Part shown: piece after piece, positions 50,601-62,355 of the stretch
Layout of the letters: each line of letters starts with the position of its first letter
Position numbering within the stretch: the first letter of the stretch is position 1
Assembly: GCA_014898415.1 (NCBI GenBank)
Contig: RCTD01000006.1
Span: 1,364,001 to 1,428,000 of the forward strand
DNA from: Stromatinia cepivora
Taxonomy: Eukaryota; Ascomycota; Leotiomycetes; Helotiales; Sclerotiniaceae
Direction: 5' to 3'
DNA: 64,000 nt
Program-made: the position numbers and the translations under genes
The notes under the pieces: generated by a model
Seen by the model: the letters and a program-made list of their open reading frames with translations, nothing else
Told to the model about the DNA's origin: nothing
Databases searched by the model: none

Positions 50601-53260
50601 CAAGATTATATCGAATTGAATAGAACGATTATTCAAAATAAGAATAATCATAAGGACTTTATTTATCTATCTATTTTCATAGATCGAAAAGCCTTTGATT
50701 CATTCATCAAATGTATTTCAGATCTATTATCTATAAACAAACTGATCTTAAGAATAAATATAGATCTAAAAGATGATAATAAGAATAAAGAAATCGATTT
50801 AGGATTATCCAATCTATTTAATCTTTTAGATAATAAGGATAAGGTATATAATGAAAATATACAAATATTAATCGATCCTTTTATTAAAGAAACTGGAAAA
50901 GCCGATTTTTTTATTAAAAAGTAATCATATTTTGTGGGTAAAGATATTGATATTGTTTAAAAAGATACCCATAATAATAATATAGATCCCGATCTTATTG
51001 AACATATTGATATAAGGAATATGAAATATGAGTTTATTGGTTGTACTATTGAAGTTCTTTGCGGTATATACGAAAATAATTCAGAGACCGTTTTAATCGA
51101 TCAATTTCAATGTTCTAAAAGAAAGTATATATATTGGAATGATTAATCAAAATATTCTGTAAAGGAAATCCAGTTATTATAAAGACTGCTACACTCTATA
51201 CATTCATTTGATTGATTTATAGAAGATTCGCGGATTTATGATTTCGAATAAATGTTTAAAAGAGTTTATATTATAAGGATTGAAATATTTAGAGTTTAGA
51301 TCAATCCATCTAAGTTTCAATTATATGATTATTATTTAGAGTCACCTTTCTTCTGGGAATCATTTGGCTCTCGCATTTTAGAGCAACCAGTATACATATA
51401 AAGGCAATTGTATATACAACAATGTTATCAAAGGAGCGATCTCAATACTGGATCCTATATAGGAATTATTATATTTCAAAGGACAGGCTCAATAGGATTA
51501 CTTTGTTTAAACAATTTTCATTCTATATTCTGGTTTGATCAATAAGGAATAGACGATATAAAGAAATGTTTTCAATTTGTAATAGTTTATAGTATAATCA
51601 TTGCTAAAATTGAAACAAAACCATTATTACCTTTTATCTGATTTATAATCAATGGATTATAAGCAATATTACTTCTTCGAATTTATACATTTGTAGTTCC
51701 AAAATTACCTCGTTTTTACTACCAATTAAAAGATCATCAAATAGAATATTGATTTAAACAGGATTGCAATCTTAAGGTTAATAACTTTAAGATTAGGAAA
51801 ACCTGATATAAAATCGATTCTGGATCAGAATCTTCAAAATCGATCCTCTTTTAATAAATGTTTATGTATAAATACAATAATCAAGGTTTAATTATTCATT
51901 ATTGTTTATATTTAATAATACAAAGAGATCTTTAGGTTAAGAGTATTATTGAGATTATTTATGCCGTTACATTAATAGGCCGATTATTCCGAATCATAAT
52001 AACAATCATTATTAAATACAATCTCGAAACAAAGCAATACGATGTAATCAATGCCTTCGTCAATGCTCTGCATGATTCTTCTGGTACCCCAATTGTATAT
52101 TATCTATCTAATGGATACAAAATCCTAAACAAAAATGTTATAATCGATTGAGCTTTGTATAATCTATAAGATTCCTCAGCTATATGGTTTAGGGATTTCA
52201 TTCAGATACTTGAGAAACTAAGATTGGTATAATACAAGGAGGAACTATATTTATATATTAACCCAGAGTATATTATTATGATTCTTTTCTTTGTAAACAA
52301 CATTCAGATTATTTATTATAAAAAAAACGAATCAACTGTTATAAAGATTATCAAGGGAATCAAAGCTATATATGAATTACAAAACCTGGGAAATACTAAA
52401 TAATTTCTAGGTATATATATACTCTGTAATCAATCCAAGAAAAAGTTGTAGTTAGTTTATAATATATATATTGAGAAAATTGCTAAGAAATTCAAAGCAA
52501 CAAATAGGACAGCAAATATACCACTCCCGATAATAATATTTCGGAAAAATCAGGGTCAAGCTCCTGTATATATTATAAAAATGTATCAAGAGAAAATGGA
52601 CTCAGTATTATATACTACAATTATTATAAGAGCGGATATATTATTCACTGTTTCATAATTGAGTTATTATTTGATCAATCCATTGAACAATTATATAAAA
52701 ATTATCGATTACTATTTATAATATTTATGGAATACAAGATATCTTGTGATCTAATACAACGGTGATCAAATACTACAATTTCTTGTCTTCTCAGATATTT
52801 CTTTTACGGATGATTCAGATATTTGTTGATCATCCCAAGGGTATATTATATCCCTTTTCGATGGTTTAATCATATAGAAAGCATCCAAGCAAAATACCGT
52901 AACCATTTCGATTATCAAAACAGAGCTTCTTGGAGTCAAACGTATATCAAAAGAAATCATGGCAATCTTATATTTTTTAAAAAAGATCGATTTAATAATG
53001 AAAAAGTCTGTAATGATCTTTTGCGATAACCAGTAAACGATCAGATTGATAATTGGTGAGAATAAATGGATTACTACGAAACTATGTTATATCGATATCC
53101 AAAATATATGGTTATATTAAGAATATTCAAAAGGGAACTTTTATATAATCTATCTACCGACCACCGATATGATTATTAATGGGCTCACCAAGAATCTTAC
53201 AAAACAAAAATTCGAATACTTCCGATCCTTTCTCAATCTATAAAATATAAATAATAGGAT
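47700..53260 (+). pseudogene. A3 decayed gag-pol polyprotein (Copia)
   Basis: Gag about 47,700-48,870, with a Cys/His cluster (ECPC...HNHTVYNC) at about 48,720-48,800. Protease 48987-49325, with LLNNC at the active site and IPGFHINIVSEARL. Integrase about 49,560-51,080, including the open piece 50499-50924 (EEFKQFARTLDLQDYIEL). RT about 51,950-52,620, with YDVINAFVNA and the catalytic position FFVNN at about 52,286-52,300. RNase H about 52,640-53,250, with SSQGYIISLF and LPTTDMIINGLTKNL. Stops are almost all TAA/TAG from CAA, CAG or TGG. The element could have been autonomous before decay. Confidence 0.85.
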
Positions 53261-54783
53261 CATAGAATTTAAATAACAATAATCTGGAACTTGTATTTCT
53301 TCCTTTTGGAATAAATAGAATAAATCTTATTTGATATTCCAGATTATTATACTTTTCCACAATACGCTCCAATTTGTGTACTTCATATTCATTGGAAAAC
53401 AAAGAACAATCAAAATCGATCACTTTTCCGCTTTTCACCTTTCTGTCCTCGAAAAAGAATAAACTTCTTTCTAAGCTCAATAGCTTGAAATTCAAATAAA
53501 AGAGTCTTTGGATTATCCGCAATAATCAAGGAATGAAGAATAATTAGAGCAATCGAAGCTATTGATATTATTGATACCATAAAAGCTAAAGGATTATCCC
53601 TCCTTTCCTTTTTCTTTGGATATACCATCTATTCTTTTCTCTTTTTCTTTTCTATTATTCTTTCTTTTTTATCTTTATTATCGCTCTCCGAAATCATAAT
53701 ATACTTTTTTCGCTTGGTTTTTCAAGGATTCTGGTGAGTAATATAGCGAGGAGAAGAGGAATGATGATATAGAGGCGAAAAAACAATTTCTTTCTTTTTT
53801 TCGATCTTCAATATCATTTTTATTGTAATTCTGTATTTCTGTTTGGATTATATAATTAATGATCAATATATTATAAAGATGAAAAGTGAACGAAGAACTT
53901 ATTTTCGAATTTTGTTGATAAATAGCGATGTAGTAATTTGTTAAAGAATGGAGGAAAGCCGGTAAAGAAGTATATAGATGAATACTACAATTCCAATATT
54001 GATGATTATTCGGCTTAAAAAAATCAACAAAGTATTCGTTGTGGAAATTATGTTTCCTAGCGATTAATAATTTTATATATCGAATGTATAGATGATTGTT
54101 CCTTTTTTTACAACTTTTTTCATCTTTTGTTTTGGCTGGAGAGTCAGCAACTTTCGATAACCTTTTTTTTTTCTCTTTTTCATCTAGTTCATTGTCCGAA
54201 AAACCTAGTGTCAAAGGATCGAATAGATCATTGTTATCAGATAAAGAAACACTCCTTCTTTTCTCTTTTTCATCGAACAATCTTTGCTTCGACAATTACA
54301 AATATAAGATTAATAAAACCTTTCAATCATATAACAGGATTCAAGAATGAAATCTACCTCCAAATTATTATTTGAATTTATAATTAGTAATTGATCATGA
54401 TAAACAGTAATTCCTTCAACAAAGGGGAATGGTTTCTGAAATAGATGATGGTGTATTATTCTAAAAGCAGATTTAATTAAGCTATATTCCCAAAAATCGA
54501 TATCTTGATTTGTTATTTATATTAGATTTATTAATTTTTTCTATTCGATTTATTAATCCCTCGAAAAAGTATTGGAATCTTTTTTTATATTTAACTCTTT
54601 CAAAGCTTTTTTTTCAACTGCTGTTTACCTAGTATAACTGAAATTCGTTTGTTTAACCTTTTTAGACCCCGAAATCTTAAGTATGATAATAATTAATAAA
54701 AACTTAATTAAGATAAAAATGAGAATGTGAAAAAGGGATCTATATACCTTTAAAAAAAAAAAAAAAAAAAAAAAAAATTCATT
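53238..54783 (-). pseudogene. Copia-A antisense ORF, copy in A3
   Basis: Opposite to pol, between RNase H and the 3' LTR. The largest open piece is 54295-53678 (205 codons without a stop), hydrophilic with LFDPLTLGFSDNELDEKEK and an aromatic HNFHNEYFVDFFKPNNH segment. Upstream is a hydrophobic N-terminal stretch near 54,700-54,780; downstream, in other frames, are pieces 53628-53410 and 53522-53238. The last overlaps the end of pol by about 20 bases and carries FNFKLLSLERS-like and NLEYQIRF motifs shared by all copies. No known domain. Frame changes near 53,670 and 53,520 could be introns or decay. Confidence 0.6.
54752..54777. repeat. 26-nt poly(A) run
   Basis: A homopolymer of 26 A, where A2 and A4 have 5 A at the same position (CTTTAAAAATTC). 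The excess is 21 nt, a multiple of three relative to the antisense ORF, where it would add Phe codons next to the hydrophobic segment. Probably slippage, in vivo or in sequencing/assembly. Confidence 0.85.
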
Positions 54784-55152
54784 TATTTTACTTCGCCATC
54801 GCGATCAATATACTATAGCTTAACAATTATATACATTCTCAATTGCTATACTATAGGATCGATTAATCATCTGTATTCTTCTAACAAAAAACTTTCTTTT
54901 TATTTGTTCAAAATCTTGATTTTGAAGAATATTATAAATAACAAACCGAAGATCAAAAGAAATTTGCGATTTATATATATTCAAATTCTTCTCTATTCTA
55001 AGGGTACCAGGATCATTTCAGATTTATATATTATACCAATCCTTAATTAATATCTACTTATAATCGTTTTGTATATTCATTTATGAATTATATGAATTGC
55101 CATTTTCTATATCTTTCCATTTGTTTCAGATCGTCTTCCGATCTGGGGGGTA

Positions 55153-55461
55153 TATCACGGAAAGCCTCGTAATCCCCTGTATCTTATGAAGAATCAAAGC
55201 GTATACTTTCCAATCAGAATAAAAGATTTACTAGTCCTTATCAATCCATTAATTGATAAGGTGATCCTGATATATTAATAAACAAAGATTTAATTTAATT
55301 AAAATATATATCGGCTAGATAATTATTCATTTGTTCTATATATATAGCTTTTGATTTATATAATCAAAAGCAAGTTATTCAATTCTTTTACTCTATCAAT
55401 CACGTGTACCACCTATTCAACGATCCCTGAAAGTGCTGTGTAATCATATTATCCCGTGATA
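55153..55461 (+). repeat. A3 3' LTR
   Basis: 309 bp, starting TATCACGGAAAGCC and ending ATCCCGTGATA. Preceded by CTGGGGGGTA. It keeps CACGTG and CCCGTG near its 3' end where the 5' LTR has decayed, whereas its start is more decayed than that of the 5' LTR. Confidence 0.92.
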
Positions 55462-57892
55462 ACATTATATTCTACAACTTCATTCCAAAACTCTAATAAT
55501 AATCCAGTTTCTTTTAATATTACTTTTATATCTACTTCTATAATCTTTATATTCCATTCTATAAATCCGTTTTGATATAAAAAGACAATTATTATAACTT
55601 CGGATCATATATCTGATGATTATTCATAAATAACTTATAAAAATTCTGATACATTATTAATCCTAACTATAATGATCTTTTCTTCAATAACCAATTCCAT
55701 CTCCTTTTTCCAAGTTTTCAATATTTAAATTATATCATCTTTTTGTTTAAATAATATAATCCAATTTACTTTTGTACAATTATCGATGATCAATATGAAA
55801 TAACGATTCCCTCAAATCGATTTTGGGAATGGTTTTATAATATCGAAATATATAAATTCGAGTCTTTTTGATTTATATAGATTCAATTGCTTCAGAATAT
55901 GATTAATCATCTTGATAAGTATATATACTTCATAGATATCTAATTCAATTGAAACCTTTATTGATTTAATTATATTGAATATTTTGTATAGATTCTTGAT
56001 TTTATTTAGATCTAAATAATTGAATCTTTGATATTATAACAAATATCTCTTTTTCTCTTTAAATATTAATTCATTATCAATACTTTTGATATTATCGATT
56101 ATCTCTAAAGAAAAACCTTTTTCCTGATCATTTTGATATACACTCGAACAAAAAACTATATCCTTGTATCCTTTAATTATATATAAAACCATATATATTT
56201 CATTTTGTATTCTAATATAAATAACTTTTTTATTATTCTTCTTGAAATATATATAATAAAAGTTGAATTCTTTTTACAATTCTATTTCGCAAATCCTTTT
56301 TCCTAATAGCAAGTTTACTCCTAACCCTGATATATATAATATATTTGAAAGTAATATTTTAGAATCATCTTTGTATATTATATTTATTAAACCCTAATAA
56401 CAATAATATATCATTTCTTTATCAATCTTTATTCTTTATTTAATAATAAAATCTATTGATCTAAATAATAAAGATTGATTAGATATATATAAAAAAGCAT
56501 CTATATCAATATACTATTTGTTAAAGGAAGTTTTATTAATAGTTTTCTTTGTTAAATTATAATCTTCTTTTATTATATCCTCAATATCGGAATCTGATTC
56601 AGAGATATTATTAATAGAATATACTTAGTCTTTTTTATTGAAATAAATCTTCTTTGGATTTAATAATCCCCTTCTTTTTTGGTAATGAAGGTAATTACAA
56701 AAGAGTTTATTGGTTTATATTAAATATAAATAATCTTATATATAATGATCTTCCTTTTGATATAGATCATAAATATTATTTGGGATTTCGAAATCTGATT
56801 CTTGATATCAAGAAATGTATTTAGATTCTTTTGTAATTTATATTCATTTTAATTTATCCTTAAAACGAAATTCTTTAATCTACAAATACTTGATTTTATC
56901 ATTGATATTAAAGCTGATTTGGATATCCAATATATCCATTATTTTTTGATAATCGATTGAAAGATTATATATTAAAATCAAGAATAAGATAGTATCTTGA
57001 TATACTGATTGATAGCTTTCGTTTATAGTTCTTAATTTCTTTTTATATTTTTTCAATTTGTTTTAAACTTCGATAATAATTATATCGAAATAGATATCAG
57101 ATTGAAATTTGAAGTTCTGGATTATTGTTATATATATATTAATTATAACTATACTAATTCTGATATATTTCGATTTAAGATATTTTCAAAGTATATATAC
57201 TATTGAATATTCGTTGATAAAGGTTTCATCATTATTATTGAATATTATACAAATATATGATAACACATTCGCTTCGTCCTTTAAGTATTCCAATTTCAAT
57301 TCGATATTGTAATATACACGATCATTGATTTCGTAGACAAATACTGTATTGGGCTTTGTAATCTGTATATATTCGTTTAATATTTGATCAATTATATAAA
57401 ACCATCCTTTCCCTTTCAATTATATCTTTATTTGTCTGAACCATTGCTTATAATTGTTTTGATCAAACTTCGAAAGATTGTTTAATTCTGATATTGTAAA
57501 GATTTCTTATTATTTGATAAATATCAAAGATAATCTTTAAGTTTTTAAAATGGTTTTAAAAAATATATAATAAGTAGATTCGGGATAATAAAGAAATGTA
57601 AAAATAAAACAATAAAAAAATTTGTAAAATCGTATTGTAATATATTTTCTTGTAGTTATACGAACTTGCTTTTTGCTTCTATTATAATTCTGTATTGGTA
57701 TTGTACAAATTGTTTTCCGTTTTGGCCTATAATGTTATAAATTATAAACTGTATTATCATATTTCAATTTTGCTTTGATGATATTATATAAAAACTTTGA
57801 TTTTCATTTTGTTTTATCCCTATTAATTATACTAATCCTTTCTCGATTTGCTTTGTTTTCTAATCATTATTATATAATCAGATTTTATAATC
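55462..57892 (-). pseudogene. B2 integrase, protease and gag (decayed)
   Basis: Continuation of B2 after A3, aligning in reverse with B1 about 32,380-34,810. The gag piece 57419-57186 contains YIIDQILNEYIQITKPNTVF and is the longest surviving frame. The protease/pre-integrase region lies around 56,000-56,700, and the integrase core around 55,500-55,900. Confidence 0.75.
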
Positions 57893-58058
57893 TATTAACT
57901 TTTAATGTAGAAAGTAGTAGTATTATTGATTATATAAATTGAACTAAAGATCTATAATTCTAATAGGAGTAGAATTAAGGTTATCCCCAAATATGGTCTG
58001 TGCACCATTGTGATCACGTGACCTCAATTCTAATCCTATGATGGCCTCATTTCCAACA
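57893..58058 (-). repeat. B2 5' LTR
   Basis: 166 bp, TATTAACTTTTAATG in plus view at the inner edge and ATTTCCAACA at the outer edge. It matches the B1 5' LTR closely in its outer 90 bp, including CACGTG. Confidence 0.92.
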
Positions 58059-58690
58059 GTAATCATTATAAGAACAGATATATTATTCGTTATTTCGTAA
58101 TTGAATCATTATTTAATCAATCCATTTAACGATTATATAAAAACTATCAATCATTGTTTATAATATCTATGGAATATAAGGTATCTTGCGATCTAATATA
58201 ATAATGATTAAATATCACAATTTCTTATCTTTTCAGATACTTCTTTTATAAATGATTTAAATATTCGTTAATTATCTTAAGGGTATATTATATCCCTTTT
58301 CGATAATTTAATTATATGGAAAGTATTCAAACAAGATATTATAATCACCTCGATTATTGAAACAAAGCTTCTCGAAATCGAATATATATTAAAAGAAATT
58401 ATAATAATCCTATATTTCTTAAAAAAGATCGATTTAGTAATGAAAGAGTTTATAATGATCTTCTACAATAATCAACAAATAATCAGATTGATGGTTGATG
58501 AGAACGAATGGATCATTACAAAACTATATTATATCGATATTCAAAATATATAATTATATTAAGAATATTCAAAAAGGAACTTTTATATAATCTATTTATT
58601 GATCATCGATATAATTATTAATAGATTCATTAAGAACCTTACAAAACAAAAGTTCGAATACTTCTGATCCCTTTTCAATCTACAAAATAT
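58059..58690 (+). pseudogene. A2 RNase H (after B2)
   Basis: Resumption of A2 after the B2 insertion, aligning with A3 about 52,618-53,250. Contains the end of RT and the RNase H segment in several frames with stops; no frame beyond about 60 codons remains on this strand. Confidence 0.75.
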
Positions 58691-60252
58691 AAGCAACAGG
58701 ATCATAAAGTTTGAATAACGACAATCTAGAACTTGAATAACAACAATCATAAAGTTTGAATAACGACAATTTGGAGCTTGTAATTCTTCCCTTTGATATG
58801 AATGGAATGAATCCTATTTGGTATCCCAAATCATTATATTTTTCTATAATATATTTCAATTCGTATACTTTATATCTATTGGGAAACAAAGAACAATCAA
58901 GATTGATCACTTTTCCGTTCTTCATTTTCCTATCCTCGAAAAAGGATAAATTTCTTTTTAAGCTTAATAATTTGAAGTTCAAATAAAAGAATCTTTGGAT
59001 TATCTGTAATAATCAAGGAATAAGGAATAATTAGAGTAATTAAAGTTATTAATGTTATCAATATTACAGGAACCAAAGGATTATCCTTTCTTTTCTTTTT
59101 CTTTAAATATACTATTTATTCTTTTTTCCTTTTCTTCTTTATTACTCTTTCTCTTTTATCCTTATTATTGTTTTTCGAAATCACAATATATTTCTTTTGT
59201 TCAGCTTTTCAAAGACTTTGGTGAATAATATAATAAGGAAAAAAGGAACGACAATATAAAGACAAAGAAACAATTTCTTTCTTCTTTTCGATCTCCAATA
59301 TCATTTTCATTGTAATTCTGTATCCCTGTTTGGATTATATAATCAACGATTAATATACTATAAAGGTGGGGGGGTGAACGAAGAATTTACTTTTGAATTT
59401 TGCCGATGAATAGTGATGTAGTAATTTATTAAAGGATGAAGAAAAGCCGATAAGGGAGTATATAGATGAATACTATAATTTCAATATCGACGATTATTCA
59501 GTTTGGAAGAATCAACAAAGTATTCGCTATGGAAATTATATCTTTCAACGATTAACGATTTTATATATCAAATATATAAATGATCATTCCTTTTCCTACA
59601 ATTCCCCTCATCTTTTATTTTAATTGGAAAACCAGCAATTTTCGATGATCTTTTTTCTCTTTCTTTTTTATTTGATTTATTGTCCAAAAAACTTGATATT
59701 AAAAGATCGAATAGATCATTATTATTAGATGAAAAAACCTTTTTTTTTTCTTTTCTTTATTAAACGATCTTTATTTCGATAATTACAAATATAGGATTAA
59801 TAAAACCTTTCAATCATATAATAGAATTCAAGAATAAAATCTATCTCCAAATTATTATTTGAATTTATAATAGGCAATTAATTATAACGAATAATAGTTC
59901 TTTTGATAAAGGGGAGCGGTTTCTGAAATAAATGATTGTATATTATTCTAGAAGCAGATTTAGTTAAATTATACTCCCAGAAATCGATATCTTGATTCAT
60001 TATCTATATTGGATTCATTAATTCTCTTTGTTCGATTTATTAATCCCTCAAAGAAATACTGGGATCTTTTTTTGTATTCGACTCTTTCAAAGCTTTCTTT
60101 TTAGTTTCCATTTGTCTAGCACGATTGAGATTCATTTGTTTAGTCTTTTTAGACCCCGAAATTTTAGGTATAATAATAATCAATAAAAACTTGATTAAAA
60201 CAAAAACGAGAATACAAAAAAAGGATCCATATACCTTTAAAAATTCATTCAT
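58680..60252 (-). pseudogene. Copia-A antisense ORF, copy in A2
   Basis: Starts with ATG at 60252. An open piece 60252-60040 gives MNEFLKVYGSFF, then a hydrophobic run of about 17 residues, then a Lys/Arg-rich stretch, suggesting a membrane-anchored basic protein. The frame continues with TAA/TAG breaks through about 59,760-59,000 (matching A3 54295-53678) and ends in the open piece 58982-58680. A tandem duplication of about 50 bp lies at about 58,698-58,783. Function unknown. Confidence 0.6.
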
Positions 60253-60617
60253 TTTATTTCATTATCACAATCAATATATTGTAATTTAGCAATTATATAT
60301 ATTCTCAATTGCTATATCGTAGAATCGATTATTCATCTATATTCTCCCAACAGAAAACTTTCTTTTTATTATTCAAAATCTTGATTTCGAAGAATATTAC
60401 AGATATCAAATCAAAAACCAAGAGAAATTTGCGATTTATATATAATCAAATTCTTCTTTATTTCAAGGGTATTAGAATCATTTCAGATTTATATATTATA
60501 CTACTTCTTTGTTGATATCTGTCTATAATCGCCTTGTATATTCATTTACGAATTATATGAATTATTATTTTCTATACCTTTCCATTTATTTCAGATTGCC
60601 TTTCGATTTGGGGGGTG

Positions 60618-60827
60618 TATTATAGAAAGCCTTATGATTCTTTGTATTTTATGAAGGATTAAAGTGTATATTTTTTAATCGGAATGAAGAATCTATTAAT
60701 CTTTATCAATCTATTAATTTGATAAAGTGATTTTGATATACTAATAAACAAAGATTTAATTTAATTAAAGTATATATCAATTAGATAATTATTCATTTGT
60801 TTTATATATATAACTTTTGATTCATAT
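60618..60827 (+). repeat. A2 3' LTR, first 210 bp
   Basis: Starts TATTATAGAAAGCC (TGTCACGG decayed) after TTGGGGGGTG. Interrupted by T1 at 60,828. The remaining 100 bp are at 62356-62455. The sum of 310 bp equals the A2 5' LTR. Confidence 0.9.
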
Positions 60828-60977
60828 TGTGACAAACCCAACGAGCGTTTAGAGATCAACCTTAGAATTAAAAGCTACAGAGTTAAAAAGAGTGTACTAC
60901 AAAACTATATATATGATCAATTTGGAACTTAGTACTGTACTAGCCCGATTGAATGCGATTATGTATATCTCGTAATA
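60828..60977 (-). repeat. T1 3' LTR
   Basis: 150 bp, TGTGACAAACCC at the outer edge in plus view and CTCGTAATA at the inner edge. Aligns without gaps to 62201-62350, the differences being mostly transitions. Confidence 0.92.
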
Positions 60978-61049
60978 TTACCCTCTCTTTCTGAAGAATT
61001 CACTTCGAATTTATTTTAAATGAATAATTTAAGTACAAAATAATCATTA

Positions 61050-62020
61050 ATCTTCTTTTGATAAAAATTCCTGATATATAGATTGTATCACAATCAACAA
61101 ATATACATCCATTATACTATATACCTCCTTTAAGCGATCTTCAAAATATCGGTTATTGATTATTTCTTTTAGATCTTTATCATCATCGTTTTCAGGCTTA
61201 ATAATCAATATAATAATCAGAATAGACTTTTATCGATCTCGGATTTCTTGATACAGGTTTAACGGACAAATTTGTATCCAATAGAAGTTACTTCTATATT
61301 ATACATATTTATTTTGTTTACACAAAAGAGTTCTTTCAAAAAAGGAAAACTCGGATATTTGTACACAGAGTAGAATCAAAGTATAATCGGACTTGTCCGG
61401 TTGGATATCAAAAGGGCTAAAAGTATCAATGATATTAAGGTTATTAATATCCATTAGATTGTGATTCCAAGAGTGGAATAAATTCTGTAATATATATAGG
61501 GCTCTAAACTTATTAAAATAGAATAATATAAGGAATCCATTTGTTATACAAGTAGTTAGTTGTTACATAACCTGAACAAAATCGGGATAAAAATGAAGAA
61601 GAAAAAGTTGTTGAGAAAGATAATTTTTAAAAGTAATATTGAATCCATTACAAAAAATTGAGATTTTATTCGAATTGGATCAATTCTGATCTTTGGTTTT
61701 GTAAAAAATTCTTTTGAATTTTGTAATATAAGTATATAAAAAATCGATTCCTTGTTTGAAAATGAATAGTTTATTTTCGGCTTTTTGAACTTTATTCGGA
61801 TTGTTATAAACATATATGAATTGATCCAGAATCGTCGTATAATCTAAAGGAACGTTTTAATCAAAAGAAGAAAGTTGAGGTAGGATCAGGAAGAAAGGGT
61901 TTCGGATGAGAAGGAGTATGAGCAGCAGGAGTGCATTCGAGAATTAGGGAGCGTAGGAACGAGATTTCATCCCGTTAACGAGTCACTTTGCTACGAAGTT
62001 CTGCAATCACAAGGTTTATC
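61050..62020 (-). pseudogene. T1 decayed gag
   Basis: From about 62,010 downward the minus strand gives IAELRSKVTR, then RDEISFLRSLILE, a short coiled coil of the type found before gypsy gag domains, then a Pro-rich stretch ending PFLPDP. After a frame change, the open piece 61813-61556 contains NPNKVQKAENKLFIFKQG and, after one stop, the FNITFKNYLSQQLF segment, a retrotransposon Gag domain. No zinc knuckle, protease or RT follows before the LTR. One to several stops (TGA, TAA) fit RIP. Confidence 0.75.
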
Positions 62021-62200
62021 GAATTGTAATCTATAATTTAGAAATTAAGGGTAAGAAAAAAGATAATATTTTCGAATAATATCAAAAAGATCTATATACA
62101 AGTGAAAGAATATGAATATATATTTAAACAGGAATAAACGGAGTATGTATAAGTATATACAGATATTATTCCATTTCTTATCTGGAAGAGTTTTTAATAA

Positions 62201-62350
62201 TGTAACGAATCTAATGAACGTTTAGAGATCAATCTTAGAATTAAAAGTTATAGAGCTAAAGAGAGTGTGCTACAAAGCTATATATATGATCGGCTCGGAG
62301 CTTAATACCGTACTAGCCCGATCGGACGCGATCACGTGTATCTCGTGACA
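62201..62350 (-). repeat. T1 5' LTR
   Basis: 150 bp, TGTAACGAATC at the inner edge and ATCTCGTGACA at the outer edge in plus view. It keeps CGATCGGACGCGATCACGTG, a CpG-rich patch that is decayed in the other LTR. Confidence 0.92.
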
Positions 62351-62355
62351 CATAT

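Larger units (their letters stand above)
47204..55461 (+). mobile_element. A3: Copia family A, complete, 8,258 bp
   Basis: Two 309-bp LTRs (47204-47512 and 55153-55461) and a perfect TSD ACATT (47199-47203 and 55462-55466). It is the innermost and so the youngest of the chain G2-A4-A2-B2-A3, and the best preserved copy. It is the reference for the family: gag, protease, integrase, RT, RNase H, then about 1.9 kb with an antisense ORF, a GGGGGGTA purine tract and the 3' LTR. Confidence 0.93.
44318..58058 (-). mobile_element. B2: Copia family B, minus strand, host of A3
   Basis: 166-bp LTRs at 44318-44483 (3') and 57893-58058 (5'). The TSD is ATAAT (44313-44317) on the left and GTAAT (58059-58063) on the right, differing by one G-to-A change as RIP would produce. 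It is inserted near the RT/RNase H boundary of A2. Removal of A3 leaves about 5.48 kb, the same as B1. Confidence 0.9.
60828..62350 (-). mobile_element. T1: small gag-only LTR retrotransposon, 1,523 bp
   Basis: Perfect TSD CATAT (60823-60827 and 62351-62355). LTRs of exactly 150 bp at each end (60828-60977 and 62201-62350), TG...CA termini. The internal region of 1,223 bp reads on the minus strand as gag and contains no protease, RT or integrase motif, so it must depend on another element. Orientation (5' LTR on the right) follows from gag. Confidence 0.88.
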
